Assembly: GCA_002314935.1 (NCBI GenBank)
Contig: DCHW01000051.1
Location: 1 to 15,391 of the forward strand
Origin: Clostridiales bacterium UBA1742
GTDB lineage: Bacteria > Bacillota > Clostridia > TANB77 > CAG-508
DNA: 15,391 nt
Direction of reading: 5' to 3'
Positions 1 to 7,352 of this stretch are shown piece after piece (the first letter of the stretch is position 1; the number at the start of each line of letters is the position of its first letter). Made by a program: the position numbers and the translations under genes. The notes below the pieces were generated by a model. It saw only the letters and a list, made by a program, of their open reading frames with translations, searched no databases and was not told where the DNA came from.

Positions 1-1084
1 TACAATTTGTAAAACACCAGTCTGAGATATTTAATACTGGATTTCCTACACTTCCTAATGTAATATTTTCTAAATTTGTACAAGATTCAAATTGATATCC
101 TCCATACCCTGTATTAATTGTAACATTTGGTATATTTACATTTTTTAATCCACTACAGTTTTTAAATGCACAACCTGCAATAAATATATTTGTATTTTTT
201 GAAAATTCTAAATTTTCTATTGATGTGCAATTATAAAAAGCTGATTCTCCTATTTTTGTTACATTTTTCCCAAATAATACTTTTGTTATTGTTGTTTTAT
301 CTGCTATTGTACTACTATATGTCGAAGCATTTATTGTTGTTTCTGTTGTTACAAATATTTTTTCTTCATCATTTTCTGTATAGTATATTACTGTTTCATC
401 TGATTCAAATACTGCTGTATATTCTGCATCGCCTACTACTTTTAATGTTTGGCTAGGGTTTGTTGATATTTCTTTTCCATCTTTTAACCATTTTGAAAAT
501 TCAAATTCAACTTTTTGCTCTCCTACTGTCAATTCCTTTGGTAATGCTGTTACAGTTATTGTATCATTTACTTTTACTTCAATTGGTATATCTATATTTT
601 CTCCTTGTATTTCTCCTTCTCCCTGAATTTTAAATGTTATTGTTGCTTTATCTGACTTTACTTCTAATCCTACTTCTCTAGCCCATTCTTCTTCTTTTTT
701 ATTTCCACTATACATATACCATAACTCATTATCTTTTATTATAAATTTTCCTTTATACTTTGTATCAAAACTTTTTATACATTTTTCTAAATTGTCAGTT
801 TCGCAAAACTCTTTAGCTTGAATTACTTCTCCTATCATTCTACCACTTTGTTTTCCATTTTCATCTATATATTCTTCATCATTATTATCATAGTTTTCAA
901 CTAAAAATGCTTGTAATTCTTCTTGATATTTTCTTACATCTGTTTGAAAGGCTGCTTTTCTTGCTTTTGAAAATATTCCTCCATTCATTGCTATATTTAC
1001 TGTTACTGCTACCAATATTAACATTACTATTATTGTTATTATTAATGCTATTAATGTAATACCTTTGTCATTTGTTTTTACCAT
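1..1084 (-). CDS. Pilin-like secreted protein with InlB-like repeat and BspA-type LRRs (3' end outside window)
   Basis: The frame opens at the ATG at 1082-1084 and stays open for 361 codons to the left edge, so the C-terminus is missing. Residues 1-8 are a short polar leader ending K7-G8, followed by a hydrophobic helix beginning ITLIALIITII (about 9-32). This is a type IV pilin/pseudopilin-like N-terminus, and a prepilin peptidase would be expected to cut after G8. The usual Glu at mature position 5 is Ala. Residues about 150-230 resemble the divergent InlB B-repeat (FSKWLKDGKEIS, then GDAEYTAVFE). From about residue 265, repeats such as FYNCTSIENLEF and FKNCSGLKNVNIP are BspA/LRR_5-type leucine-rich repeats. 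I infer a surface-displayed adhesin-like protein. A GGGGGAAG stretch 8 bases before the ATG may be the SD. Its leader helix is closely related to that of the truncated gene at 11298-12541. The protein architecture is clear; the binding target is unknown. Confidence 0.85.
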   Translation of the reverse strand, partial: MVKTNDKGITLIALIITIIVMLILVAVTVNIAMNGGIFSKARKAAFQTDVRKYQEELQAFLVENYDNNDEEYIDENGKQSGRMIGEVIQAKEFCETDNLEKCIKSFDTKYKGKFIIKDNELWYMYSGNKKEEEWAREVGLEVKSDKATITFKIQGEGEIQGENIDIPIEVKVNDTITVTALPKELTVGEQKVEFEFSKWLKDGKEISTNPSQTLKVVGDAEYTAVFESDETVIYYTENDEEKIFVTTETTINASTYSSTIADKTTITKVLFGKNVTKIGESAFYNCTSIENLEFSKNTNIFIAGCAFKNCSGLKNVNIPNVTINTGYGGYQFESCTNLENITLGSVGNPVLNISDWCFTNC

Positions 1085-1107
1085 TTTTCTTCCCCCATTT
1101 TTTATTC

Positions 1108-1133
1108 TTCGGGCGATTAAAATCGCCCCTACA
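1108..1133. repeat. REP-like palindromic repeat, well-preserved copy
   Basis: A perfect 7-bp stem (GGGCGAT at 1111-1117, ATCGCCC at 1122-1128) with a TAAA loop sits between rlmB and the pilin-like gene. It is far more GC-rich than its surroundings. Neither side has a T-run, so it is a poor terminator. Its flanks (TTC before, CTACA after) recur in a diverged copy at 4687-4712. On the minus strand it reads TTGTAGGGGCGA...TCGCCCG, which resembles short dispersed palindromes I have seen in many bacterial genomes; that comparison is from memory. Confidence 0.6.
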
Positions 1134-1190
1134 AGATTTGTATATTCAAATTTTAAATTGTTTTTTAACAATCTTACTTCCATAATATCA

Positions 1191-1958
1191 TTATTTTATT
1201 CTTTGCTTTACGACTTCATACATTACAATTCCTGCTGATACTGATGCATTTAGTGATGTTATTTTACCTTTCATTGGTATTTTTACTAATACATCACAAT
1301 TTTCTTTTACAAGTCTGTTCATTCCAAAACCTTCACTTCCAATAACTATTGCAATTGCACCATTAAAGTCTTGGTTATAATAATAGTCTTTAGCGCTTCC
1401 ATCTGTTCCATATATCCATAATCCCTGTTCTTTTAAAAATTTTATAGTATCATTAATATTATTTACTCTCGCTATTTTCATATGCTCTACTGCACCTGCT
1501 GATGTTTTTTCTACAGTGCTATTTACTCCTACAGCTCTTCTTTTTGGAATTATTATTCCATGTACTCCAGCAGTTTCTGCAGTTCTAATAATACTTCCTA
1601 AATTATGTGGATCTTCTATTCCATCTAAAATTAAAACAAATGGATTTTCATTTTTTTGTTTAGCATATTCTAAAATATCTTCAATCTCGCAATAATTAAA
1701 TGGTGCAACCATCGCAATTACTCCTTGATGATTTTCTGTTTGTGATATTTGATTTAATTTTTGTTTTTCAACTTCAACTACTACAATTTTTCTTTCTTTT
1801 GCAATAGCAAGTATTTTATTTATTGATCCGTGTTTTTCACCTTTTGCTACCATAATTTTATTAATATCTCTATCTGTTTCTAATAATTCTAAAATACTAT
1901 TACGTCCTTCTATTTGATCTGAAAATTTTTCTTTATTATTTATATTTTCGTTTTTCAA
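1191..1958 (-). CDS. rlmB: 23S rRNA (guanosine-2'-O)-methyltransferase RlmB
   Basis: This is a 255-residue SpoU/TrmH-family SPOUT methyltransferase that uses SAM to 2'-O-methylate a guanosine (G2251 in E. coli numbering) in the peptidyl-transferase region of 23S rRNA. Residues 15-90 form the L30e-like substrate-binding domain (begins QIEGRNSILELLE). The three SPOUT motifs are present: EDPHNLGSIIRTAE (about 115-129), VIGSEGFGMNRLV (about 206-218) and IPMKGKITSLNASVSAG (about 229-245), which form the trefoil knot and SAM pocket. The start is a TTG at 1956-1958, set by AAAGGAG with 8 bases of spacing; no ATG fits as well. Length matches the family (about 245-255). The 332-base gap to lepA holds a plus-strand gene, so rlmB probably has its own promoter, although I see only a weak candidate. 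Confidence 0.95.
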   Translation of the reverse strand: MKNENINNKEKFSDQIEGRNSILELLETDRDINKIMVAKGEKHGSINKILAIAKERKIVVVEVEKQKLNQISQTENHQGVIAMVAPFNYCEIEDILEYAKQKNENPFVLILDGIEDPHNLGSIIRTAETAGVHGIIIPKRRAVGVNSTVEKTSAGAVEHMKIARVNNINDTIKFLKEQGLWIYGTDGSAKDYYYNQDFNGAIAIVIGSEGFGMNRLVKENCDVLVKIPMKGKITSLNASVSAGIVMYEVVKQRIK

Positions 1959-1977
1959 TTTGTTTTCTCCTTTTTAT

Positions 1978-2006
1978 TTGATTTTTATTTTAGGTTATGC
2001 TATAAT
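1978..2006 (+). promoter_or_regulatory. SigA-type promoter with extended -10 for the small plus-strand gene
   Basis: TTGATT (1978-1983), 17 bases, then TATAAT (2001-2006), with TGC directly before the -10 (extended -10). Transcription would start near 2013, giving a leader of about 32 bases to the GTG at 2045. Confidence 0.75.
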
Positions 2007-2044
2007 TTATTGGCATATTTTTTATGAAAGGAGGTCGCTTACCA

Positions 2045-2251
2045 GTGGCCTACTTATATGTCAAATTCCGGATTCGGAAAGCTTTTACTCGATCTTATAA
2101 TATAAAGAGAATTAACTGGAAATCTGTTGAATTTCTTCATCCAAGATGGATACGAGAATCTGCATTTTTCTCTATTTTTCACCTTACATTAAAAGATGTG
2201 TGTACAGAGCATTTAGAAGATGGAGAATTTAGATACACTCTCTACTTCTAG
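2045..2251 (+). CDS. Small basic, aromatic-rich protein of unknown function
   Basis: I do not recognise this 68-residue protein. It begins VAYLYVKFRIRKAF and is rich in basic and aromatic residues, with an acidic patch (EHLEDGE) before a C-terminal RYTLYF. It has no signal peptide or membrane helix. I chose the GTG at 2045 because a near-perfect SD, AAAGGAGGT (2027-2035), lies 9 bases upstream. An in-frame ATG at 2024 precedes that SD and has none of its own. Evidence that it is real: a promoter at 1978-2006, a terminator starting 8 bases after the stop, and 69 stop-free codons in very AT-rich DNA. It uses CGC, CGG and CGA arginine codons, which are rare in its neighbours and may indicate foreign origin or constraint from RNA structure (TTCCG/CGGAA hairpin at 2066-2079). 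An RNA function cannot be excluded. Confidence 0.65.
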   Translation: MAYLYVKFRIRKAFTRSYNIKRINWKSVEFLHPRWIRESAFFSIFHLTLKDVCTEHLEDGEFRYTLYF

Positions 2252-2258
2252 CAATAGA

Positions 2259-2295
2259 GCTTGCCAGCAATTTTCTGGCAGGCCTTCTTTTTATT
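2259..2295 (+). terminator. Rho-independent terminator of the small plus-strand gene
   Basis: The 9-bp stem 2259-2267 / 2275-2283 has one G-T pair and a 7-base loop, and is followed by CTTCTTTTTATT. On the minus strand no T-run follows, so it works mainly for plus transcription. The tail overlaps the lepA stop codon, so the two convergent genes end back to back. Confidence 0.8.
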
Positions 2296-4102
2296 CATCA
2301 TCTAATTTTAATACACTTAAAAAGGCTTCTTGTGGTACTTCAACACGACCAATTTGTCTCATTTTCTTTTTACCCTTCTTTTGTTTTTCTAATAATTTTT
2401 TCTTTCTTGTTACGTCTCCTCCATAACATTTTGCTAATACATCTTTTCTCATTGCAGATATTGTTTCTCTTGCAATTATTTTTCCACCAACTACCGCTTG
2501 TATTGGAATTTCAAATAATTGTCTTGGAATAACTGTTTTTAATTTTTCTGCCATTTTTCTTCCTCTTGTATACGCATTGTCTTTATGTACTATAAATGAT
2601 AATGCATCTACAGCTTCATTATTAATATGTATATCTAATTTTACAAGATCCGATTTTCTGTATTCTTTAAATTCATAATCAAAAGATGCATATCCTTTTG
2701 TTTTAGATTTTAATGTATCAAAAAAATCGTATATAATCTCATTTAGTGGTAGTTCATATTCTAATGTAACTCTAGTACTATCTAAGTATTTCATATCAAT
2801 ATAAGTACCTCTTCTATCTTGACACATTTCCATTATATTACCAACATACTCTTTTGGAAGCATTATTTCTGCTTTTACTATTGGTTCTTCTATATAACTA
2901 ATTTCTTGTAATGGAGGTAGATCTATTGGATTATATAACTCAATTTTTTCTCCACCAACTTTATATACTTTATATATAACCGATGGTGCGGTTGTAATTA
3001 AATTTAAATCAAATTCTCTTTCTAATCTCTCTTGAATTATTTCTAAATGCAATAATCCTAAAAATCCACATCTAAATCCAAATCCCAATGCAATTGATGT
3101 TTCTGGTTCATATTCTAAAGATGCATCATTTAATTTTAATTTTTCTAATGCTGTTTTTAAATTTTCATAATCTCCACCATCTAATGGATATAATCCACAA
3201 TATACCATTGAATTTGCTTTTTTATAACCTGGTAATGGCTCGTTTGCAGGTTCTAATGCATTTGTAATTGTATCACCAACATGCAAATCAGATACAGTTT
3301 TTATACTTGCAGCAATATATCCTACTTCTCCTGCTTTTAAATTTTCAGATGGTGCATATCGACCTGGTTCTAGATATCCTATTTCTGTAACAACAAATTT
3401 TTTTCCTGTTGCCATAAATAGAATTTCGTCTCCTACTTTTACACTACCTTCTACAACTCTAACATAACTTACAGCGCCTTTATAGTTGTCATAAAAAGAA
3501 TCAAAAATTAAACATTTTAATGGTTTTTCAGTATCTCCAACCGGTGGCTTAAATTCTGTTACTATTCTTTCTAATACCTCTTCTATATTTAATCCAGATT
3601 TTGCAGATATACAAGGTGCATCCATTGCAGGTATTCCAATAATATCTTCTATTTCCTGTTTTATTTCTTCTGGTCTTGCATTTGGTAAATCCACTTTATT
3701 TATTACTGGTAAAATATCTAAGTTATTATCTAATGCTAAATACACGTTTGCTATTGTTTGTGCTTCAACCCCTTGACTTGCATCAACTACTAAAATAGCA
3801 CCTTCACATGCTGCTAAGCTCTTAGATACTTCGTAATTAAAATCAACATGTCCAGGTGTGTCTATTAAATTTAAAATGTATTCTTCTCCATCTTTAGCTT
3901 TATATTTCATTCTTACAGCTTGGGCTTTTATTGTAATTCCACGTTCTTTTTCTAAATCCATATTGTCTAATATTTGACTTTCCATTTCTCTTGTAGAAAC
4001 TAGCCCAGTCTTTTCTATTAATCTATCTGCTAATGTTGATTTTCCATGGTCTATATGTGCTATAATGCTAAAATTTCTAATATATTTTTGTTTGTCTTGC
4101 AT
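2291..4102 (-). CDS. lepA: Elongation factor 4 (back-translocating GTPase LepA)
   Basis: This 603-residue translational GTPase binds the ribosome and acts on stalled or mistranslocated complexes. The GTPase motifs are intact: AHIDHGKST (15-23), RGITI (switch I), DTPGHVDF, NKVDLPNA and SAKSGLN. They are followed by the beta-barrel domain II, the EF-G-like domains III and V, and the LepA-specific C-terminal domain (YKASFDYEFKEYRKSD-like region, then VPQEAFLSVLKL at the end). Length is normal (about 600). The ATG at 4100-4102 lies 12 bases after the stop of the DUF5662 gene, so the two are probably cotranscribed. The only SD-like sequence is a GGGGGAA run. Nothing is truncated. Confidence 0.98.
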   Translation of the reverse strand: MQDKQKYIRNFSIIAHIDHGKSTLADRLIEKTGLVSTREMESQILDNMDLEKERGITIKAQAVRMKYKAKDGEEYILNLIDTPGHVDFNYEVSKSLAACEGAILVVDASQGVEAQTIANVYLALDNNLDILPVINKVDLPNARPEEIKQEIEDIIGIPAMDAPCISAKSGLNIEEVLERIVTEFKPPVGDTEKPLKCLIFDSFYDNYKGAVSYVRVVEGSVKVGDEILFMATGKKFVVTEIGYLEPGRYAPSENLKAGEVGYIAASIKTVSDLHVGDTITNALEPANEPLPGYKKANSMVYCGLYPLDGGDYENLKTALEKLKLNDASLEYEPETSIALGFGFRCGFLGLLHLEIIQERLEREFDLNLITTAPSVIYKVYKVGGEKIELYNPIDLPPLQEISYIEEPIVKAEIMLPKEYVGNIMEMCQDRRGTYIDMKYLDSTRVTLEYELPLNEIIYDFFDTLKSKTKGYASFDYEFKEYRKSDLVKLDIHINNEAVDALSFIVHKDNAYTRGRKMAEKLKTVIPRQLFEIPIQAVVGGKIIARETISAMRKDVLAKCYGGDVTRKKKLLEKQKKGKKKMRQIGRVEVPQEAFLSVLKLDDE

Positions 4103-4114
4103 AAATTCCCCCGT

Positions 4115-4654
4115 CTACATACAATATTTATTATATTTGTTTTTTAAATTTTCCTTTGCTAATACTTTATCTATACCTTCATTGCTAATCTCTTCAAAAA
4201 TATTTTTAAAGAAATTTTGCATTTTAGGATGAAATAAATCTTTATTTTTTATATTTTCCCAGTACCACAATGGATACTCTTTTGTAAACTCTTTTCCTTT
4301 ATATACACTTCCTGCAGATAACATATCACAAATCATTTCAACTGCATATTTATATGGAATAACAGGTGCTTTTATAGGAGCATTAAAATCATACCAATAT
4401 TCTTCATGATGTTTATTGTGTCCTTTATGATGTAACCATGCTGCTGAATATTCACGTTTTTCTCTTGCAACTTGTATTGGACTTTTATATCCAACATAAT
4501 ATTTAGAGCTTTCCCAAAATTCTGTTGGAGTATATTTAGATAAATCATGTACAAGTCCTCTCCAAAATAGCCCAACCTTTGTACAAAATTTAAAAACAAG
4601 CCATCTATGTTTTGTAATTAGTTTAAAATGATTCCACATTTTTTTAATCATCAT
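4115..4654 (-). CDS. DUF5662 family protein (putative His/Asp metal-binding protein)
   Basis: The 179-residue protein matches the DUF5662 family, which has no established function and occurs in Bacillota and phages. Two His-rich motifs stand out: HDLSKY (His36-Asp37) and LHHKGHNKHHEEYW (74-87). The second suggests an HD-like metal site; this is inference. It has many aromatic residues, no signal peptide and no membrane helix, so it is probably cytoplasmic. Two ATGs lie in tandem at 4652-4654 and 4649-4651. AGGAGG is only 3 bases from the first and 6 from the second, so the protein may really start at the second (178 residues). It precedes lepA by 12 bases in the same transcript, but I see no functional link. 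Confidence 0.8.
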   Translation of the reverse strand: MMIKKMWNHFKLITKHRWLVFKFCTKVGLFWRGLVHDLSKYTPTEFWESSKYYVGYKSPIQVAREKREYSAAWLHHKGHNKHHEEYWYDFNAPIKAPVIPYKYAVEMICDMLSAGSVYKGKEFTKEYPLWYWENIKNKDLFHPKMQNFFKNIFEEISNEGIDKVLAKENLKNKYNKYCM

Positions 4655-4686
4655 GTTCCTCCTAAAGAGTTTTGCAATTTTTAAAG

Positions 4687-4712
4687 TTTAGGCAATTAAA
4701 ATCATCCTTATA
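4687..4712. repeat. Diverged copy of the REP-like palindrome
   Basis: Aligned without gaps to 1108-1133 it has 19 of 26 identities. All seven differences are transitions from G or C to A or T. The stem is weakened as a result. It lies in the 83-base gap between the zinc peptidase stop and the DUF5662 start. Confidence 0.5.
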
Positions 4713-4737
4713 TTTTTTTAATTACTTTATGCTATCT

Positions 4738-5427
4738 TTAAAAAGTCATGCAAATTACTATATAAATTACTATTCTTATTAATTCAGTGCTTAATAAATT
4801 ATCTATAACAAATGGAATTCCCATCTTATTTACTTTATCATATTCACTTAATAAATTTTCTTTTTCTTCTTCTGTGCAAAGTTTTTTATTGTCCATATAT
4901 TTTTCTGCTAAAAATCTCGCTTTTGTCATTGCATCTATTTCTAAAAAGCTCCTTACACTAAATCCTACAAAAGACATTAATAATAAAATTCCAACTTGAA
5001 TCATTCCATTATTTATAATGTTAAATGCTGTAAGCAATGCTATTACAGCAAAATATATTAATTTTATATTTGAAAATATAAAATTAAATAGTAATAATGT
5101 TTTATTTTGACATGAATGTATACATTCATGTGCTATTGTTTGAATTCTTGCATAATTTTCTTTAAAATCTGCAATTATTATTTTATTAGTTACTGCAATA
5201 TATAAACTAGTTTTTGTATCTTTTGCCTGTTCTATTTTTACATTTTTATTGTGTAATATTTCTAACATATCTTTTGCTATTTCTATATTATCCGGAAATT
5301 TATTAGATATTTTTTCCATACCTTTATTTTCATTTAGTTCTTTTGCTTTTTTGTAGTTTACTCCATAAATAGCTTTAGATAAAACTATCATTAAAATTAT
5401 TATAATTAAAAACAAAATATATTGCAT
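4738..5427 (-). CDS. Membrane zinc metallopeptidase, YugP-like (Zn_peptidase_2 type)
   Basis: This 229-residue integral membrane protein has a hydrophobic N-terminal helix (2-20), two helices at about 112-135 and 140-160, and a C-terminal helix (about 207-228). HECIH at 100-104 is an HExxH zinc motif. The segment FLEIDAMTKARFLAEKY (161-177) matches the place where this family has an E-x-DA motif, so E163 is the likely third zinc ligand. Family members of the YugP type are about 225 residues, and the layout fits. The usual HEVGH has become HECIH, keeping the ligands and catalytic Glu. Substrate unknown. SD AGGAG lies 5 bases before the ATG and overlaps the stop codon of the acyltransferase gene, so it is the last gene of the comF-side operon. 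Confidence 0.75.
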   Translation of the reverse strand: MQYILFLIIIILMIVLSKAIYGVNYKKAKELNENKGMEKISNKFPDNIEIAKDMLEILHNKNVKIEQAKDTKTSLYIAVTNKIIIADFKENYARIQTIAHECIHSCQNKTLLLFNFIFSNIKLIYFAVIALLTAFNIINNGMIQVGILLLMSFVGFSVRSFLEIDAMTKARFLAEKYMDNKKLCTEEEKENLLSEYDKVNKMGIPFVIDNLLSTELIRIVIYIVICMTF

Positions 5428-5435
5428 ATTTACTC

Positions 5436-6146
5436 CTATTTTAATTCTACTTTTGGATTATTTTCAATTCTATATGTAGCCAATGGATAAATTCTTTTTT
5501 CAGCAGGTATAAAACCTCTTACTTGTACTGTTGGAAGTATCCATGTGTATGGTCCAATAAAAGTTCCTGGTACAGAGGTTGAATTTGCCCCCATTCTTGA
5601 ACTATCTCCTATAATACTTCCAAAAAAATCTATTCCAGTATTATATTTTTCTCCATTTGTTTTAATTTCAATATTTTTTTGATCAAATCTTCTATTAGCT
5701 AAAATTACGCCACTTCCAATTCTTGTTGATTTTCCAAGTATTGTATCTCCAACAAAAGCTAAGCTAGCAACTTTGGCTTTGTTTTGTAATATACTATTTT
5801 TCACTTCAGAGCAATGTCCTACAACAGCATTATCACCAATTATTGACCCAGGTCTTATTAAAGCTCCAGATTGAATTTCAACATTTTTTCCTATTAATAC
5901 CGGTCCCTGTATTGTAACATTTGCATGTATCTTTGTTCCTTCATCTATAAAATAATTTCCTGTTATTGAACAAAATTCTCCCACTTCTGCTTTATTAATT
6001 TTTATATCTTTTTCTACAAGTTCTTCATTTAAATATGCTTTTATGTTTTTTAAAACTTCCCATGGATAAATACAACCATTAAAAACTTCTTTAAAAGTAA
6101 AGTTATCCATTTCTTTAAAATAATATTTTAATTCAAATTCTTCCAT
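5436..6146 (-). CDS. Left-handed beta-helix acyltransferase / GlmU C-terminal-like protein
   Basis: The 236-residue protein is built from hexapeptide repeats from about residue 40 to 215 (GPVLIGKNVEIQSGALIRPG, then a VGHCSEVKNSIL region). These form a left-handed beta-helix as in the acetyltransferase half of GlmU. The stretch VGHCSEVKNSI...ASLAFVGDTILG...RIGSGVILAN resembles the GlmU sequence around its catalytic region, but there is no pyrophosphorylase domain. The N-terminal 40 residues contain an FNGCIYPWEVLKNIKAYL motif as in sugar-nucleotide-associated family members. It probably acts on a nucleotide sugar or a similar substrate; the exact reaction cannot be read from sequence. AGGAG lies 9 bases before the ATG. 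The gene sits 12 bases after the KAP gene's second half and 8 bases before the peptidase. Confidence 0.75.
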   Translation of the reverse strand: MEEFELKYYFKEMDNFTFKEVFNGCIYPWEVLKNIKAYLNEELVEKDIKINKAEVGEFCSITGNYFIDEGTKIHANVTIQGPVLIGKNVEIQSGALIRPGSIIGDNAVVGHCSEVKNSILQNKAKVASLAFVGDTILGKSTRIGSGVILANRRFDQKNIEIKTNGEKYNTGIDFFGSIIGDSSRMGANSTSVPGTFIGPYTWILPTVQVRGFIPAEKRIYPLATYRIENNPKVELK

Positions 6147-6158
6147 TTAATATTACTC

Positions 6159-7352
6159 CTATTTATATTTTTCTAAAATTGTTCCTAAATCTTTTGCAAA
6201 TTCTTTTAATAAAACAATTTTTATTCCATTTTCTTTACCTTTTGTATAGTCTTCTATAACTTGTTTTAATTGTTTTATATTTCTAGCTTCTGGTTCAAGT
6301 TCTTTTGTAAATTTATCTGCTCTTTCAAGTAATAATTCTTTTATAGAAACTATATCTTCATTAGTTGCACAAGAAATTCTTTGGAACATTTGATATACAT
6401 CATAATATTTAAAAATTGGAATATTCATACATTCTCTATCGAATCTATCATAAAACATTTCCATTTTCATAGGTATACATTTAAAAATTTCTTCTGCTTT
6501 TTGTATATATTGTTTATCTTTTAACGTATTATTTATCATATAAAAATGATCTAATATTTCATTTATTTCAGCTGTTTTTTCTCCTATTATAACACGTTCT
6601 ATTTCTGCTTCTGCATTTTCACAATAATCAGATTTTAATGCAGCTATATTCATTCCATTAAAAAATACAATTTTAATATTTTTTATATCATAATTAATTA
6701 ATCCACGTCTTATAAAATATGTAAAATATATAAATAATTTTACAGTATCAAGTAATGTTACATTTCCAGCTTTTACATCTTCAATTACTTCTTCAATAAC
6801 TTTTGGAAATTGATCATCTGATATTTTCCAGTATTCTTCAATAAGCAATCTTTTATATCCTGGAAGTTTTTCTGTATCTATTGTATTTATTATAACTTCC
6901 ATATTCTTTTTAAAAGTCTTCATATCAAAAATTCTTGTTCTAACATATAATTCTATAAATTTAAAAAATCTATATTCTGCTTTAAAGTTATAATAATAAT
7001 TATTATCAAATTCTTTTATATAAAATTGTGTATTATCCATTAATATTCTTGATGATATTAATATAGATTTGTATTCCTCGTTGTCTTGTATATTAACAAA
7101 TTTATCTTTTGTAATTTTACCAGCTTTTATTTCAAATGAAACAGCTATTGTAAATATAAGCATTGTTTGTAATACTCTGTAATTTGTATTTGGATAACTT
7201 TTATTTACCATTTCAAATATTTTTTTAAAATCATTTAATGCATGTTTTAAAATTCTTAAATTTCTAGTTCCACTTTTATTAAATGTAGAAATAATATAAT
7301 TTGTATTTTCTCTTAAAAATCTTATTAAATCCGGATTTGATTCATATCTCAT
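6159..7352 (-). CDS. KAP-type P-loop NTPase, C-terminal part (separate frame)
   Basis: The 397-residue product carries no nucleotide-binding motif of its own. It begins MRYESNPDLIRFL, with GTRNLRILKHALNDFKKIFEM at about 28-48, the kind of arginine-containing lid segment that follows Walker B in KAP/STAND-like ATPases. The rest is alpha-helical and charged, without membrane helices or a recognisable effector domain. Its ATG lies inside the last codons of the upstream NTPase (11-base overlap), and an in-frame TAA sits just upstream at 7365-7367. There is no convincing SD (only GGAA). The two frames together give about 649 residues, a normal size for a KAP NTPase. I therefore read this as the second half of one gene broken by a one-base indel, real or from assembly. 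Translational coupling of two genuine genes is the alternative. Confidence 0.65.
   Translation of the reverse strand: MRYESNPDLIRFLRENTNYIISTFNKSGTRNLRILKHALNDFKKIFEMVNKSYPNTNYRVLQTMLIFTIAVSFEIKAGKITKDKFVNIQDNEEYKSILISSRILMDNTQFYIKEFDNNYYYNFKAEYRFFKFIELYVRTRIFDMKTFKKNMEVIINTIDTEKLPGYKRLLIEEYWKISDDQFPKVIEEVIEDVKAGNVTLLDTVKLFIYFTYFIRRGLINYDIKNIKIVFFNGMNIAALKSDYCENAEAEIERVIIGEKTAEINEILDHFYMINNTLKDKQYIQKAEEIFKCIPMKMEMFYDRFDRECMNIPIFKYYDVYQMFQRISCATNEDIVSIKELLLERADKFTKELEPEARNIKQLKQVIEDYTKGKENGIKIVLLKEFAKDLGTILEKYK

Noticed and set aside
190..456. Plus-strand frame of 88 codons, Leu/Phe-rich
   Set aside because: It lies inside the coding region of the pilin-like gene on the other strand and is a low-complexity shadow.
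1150..1175. Terminator for rlmB
   Set aside because: TTGTT/AACAA is only 5 bp with no GC core and no clean T-run.
2010..2295. 6S RNA, tmRNA or a known riboswitch in the plus-strand unit
   Set aside because: No matching 5'/3' pairing or known consensus could be recognised, while SD, open frame and terminator fit a protein gene.
4372..4599. Minus-strand frame of 75 codons
   Set aside because: It is an alternative frame inside the DUF5662 gene; the DUF5662 frame has the motifs and the SD.
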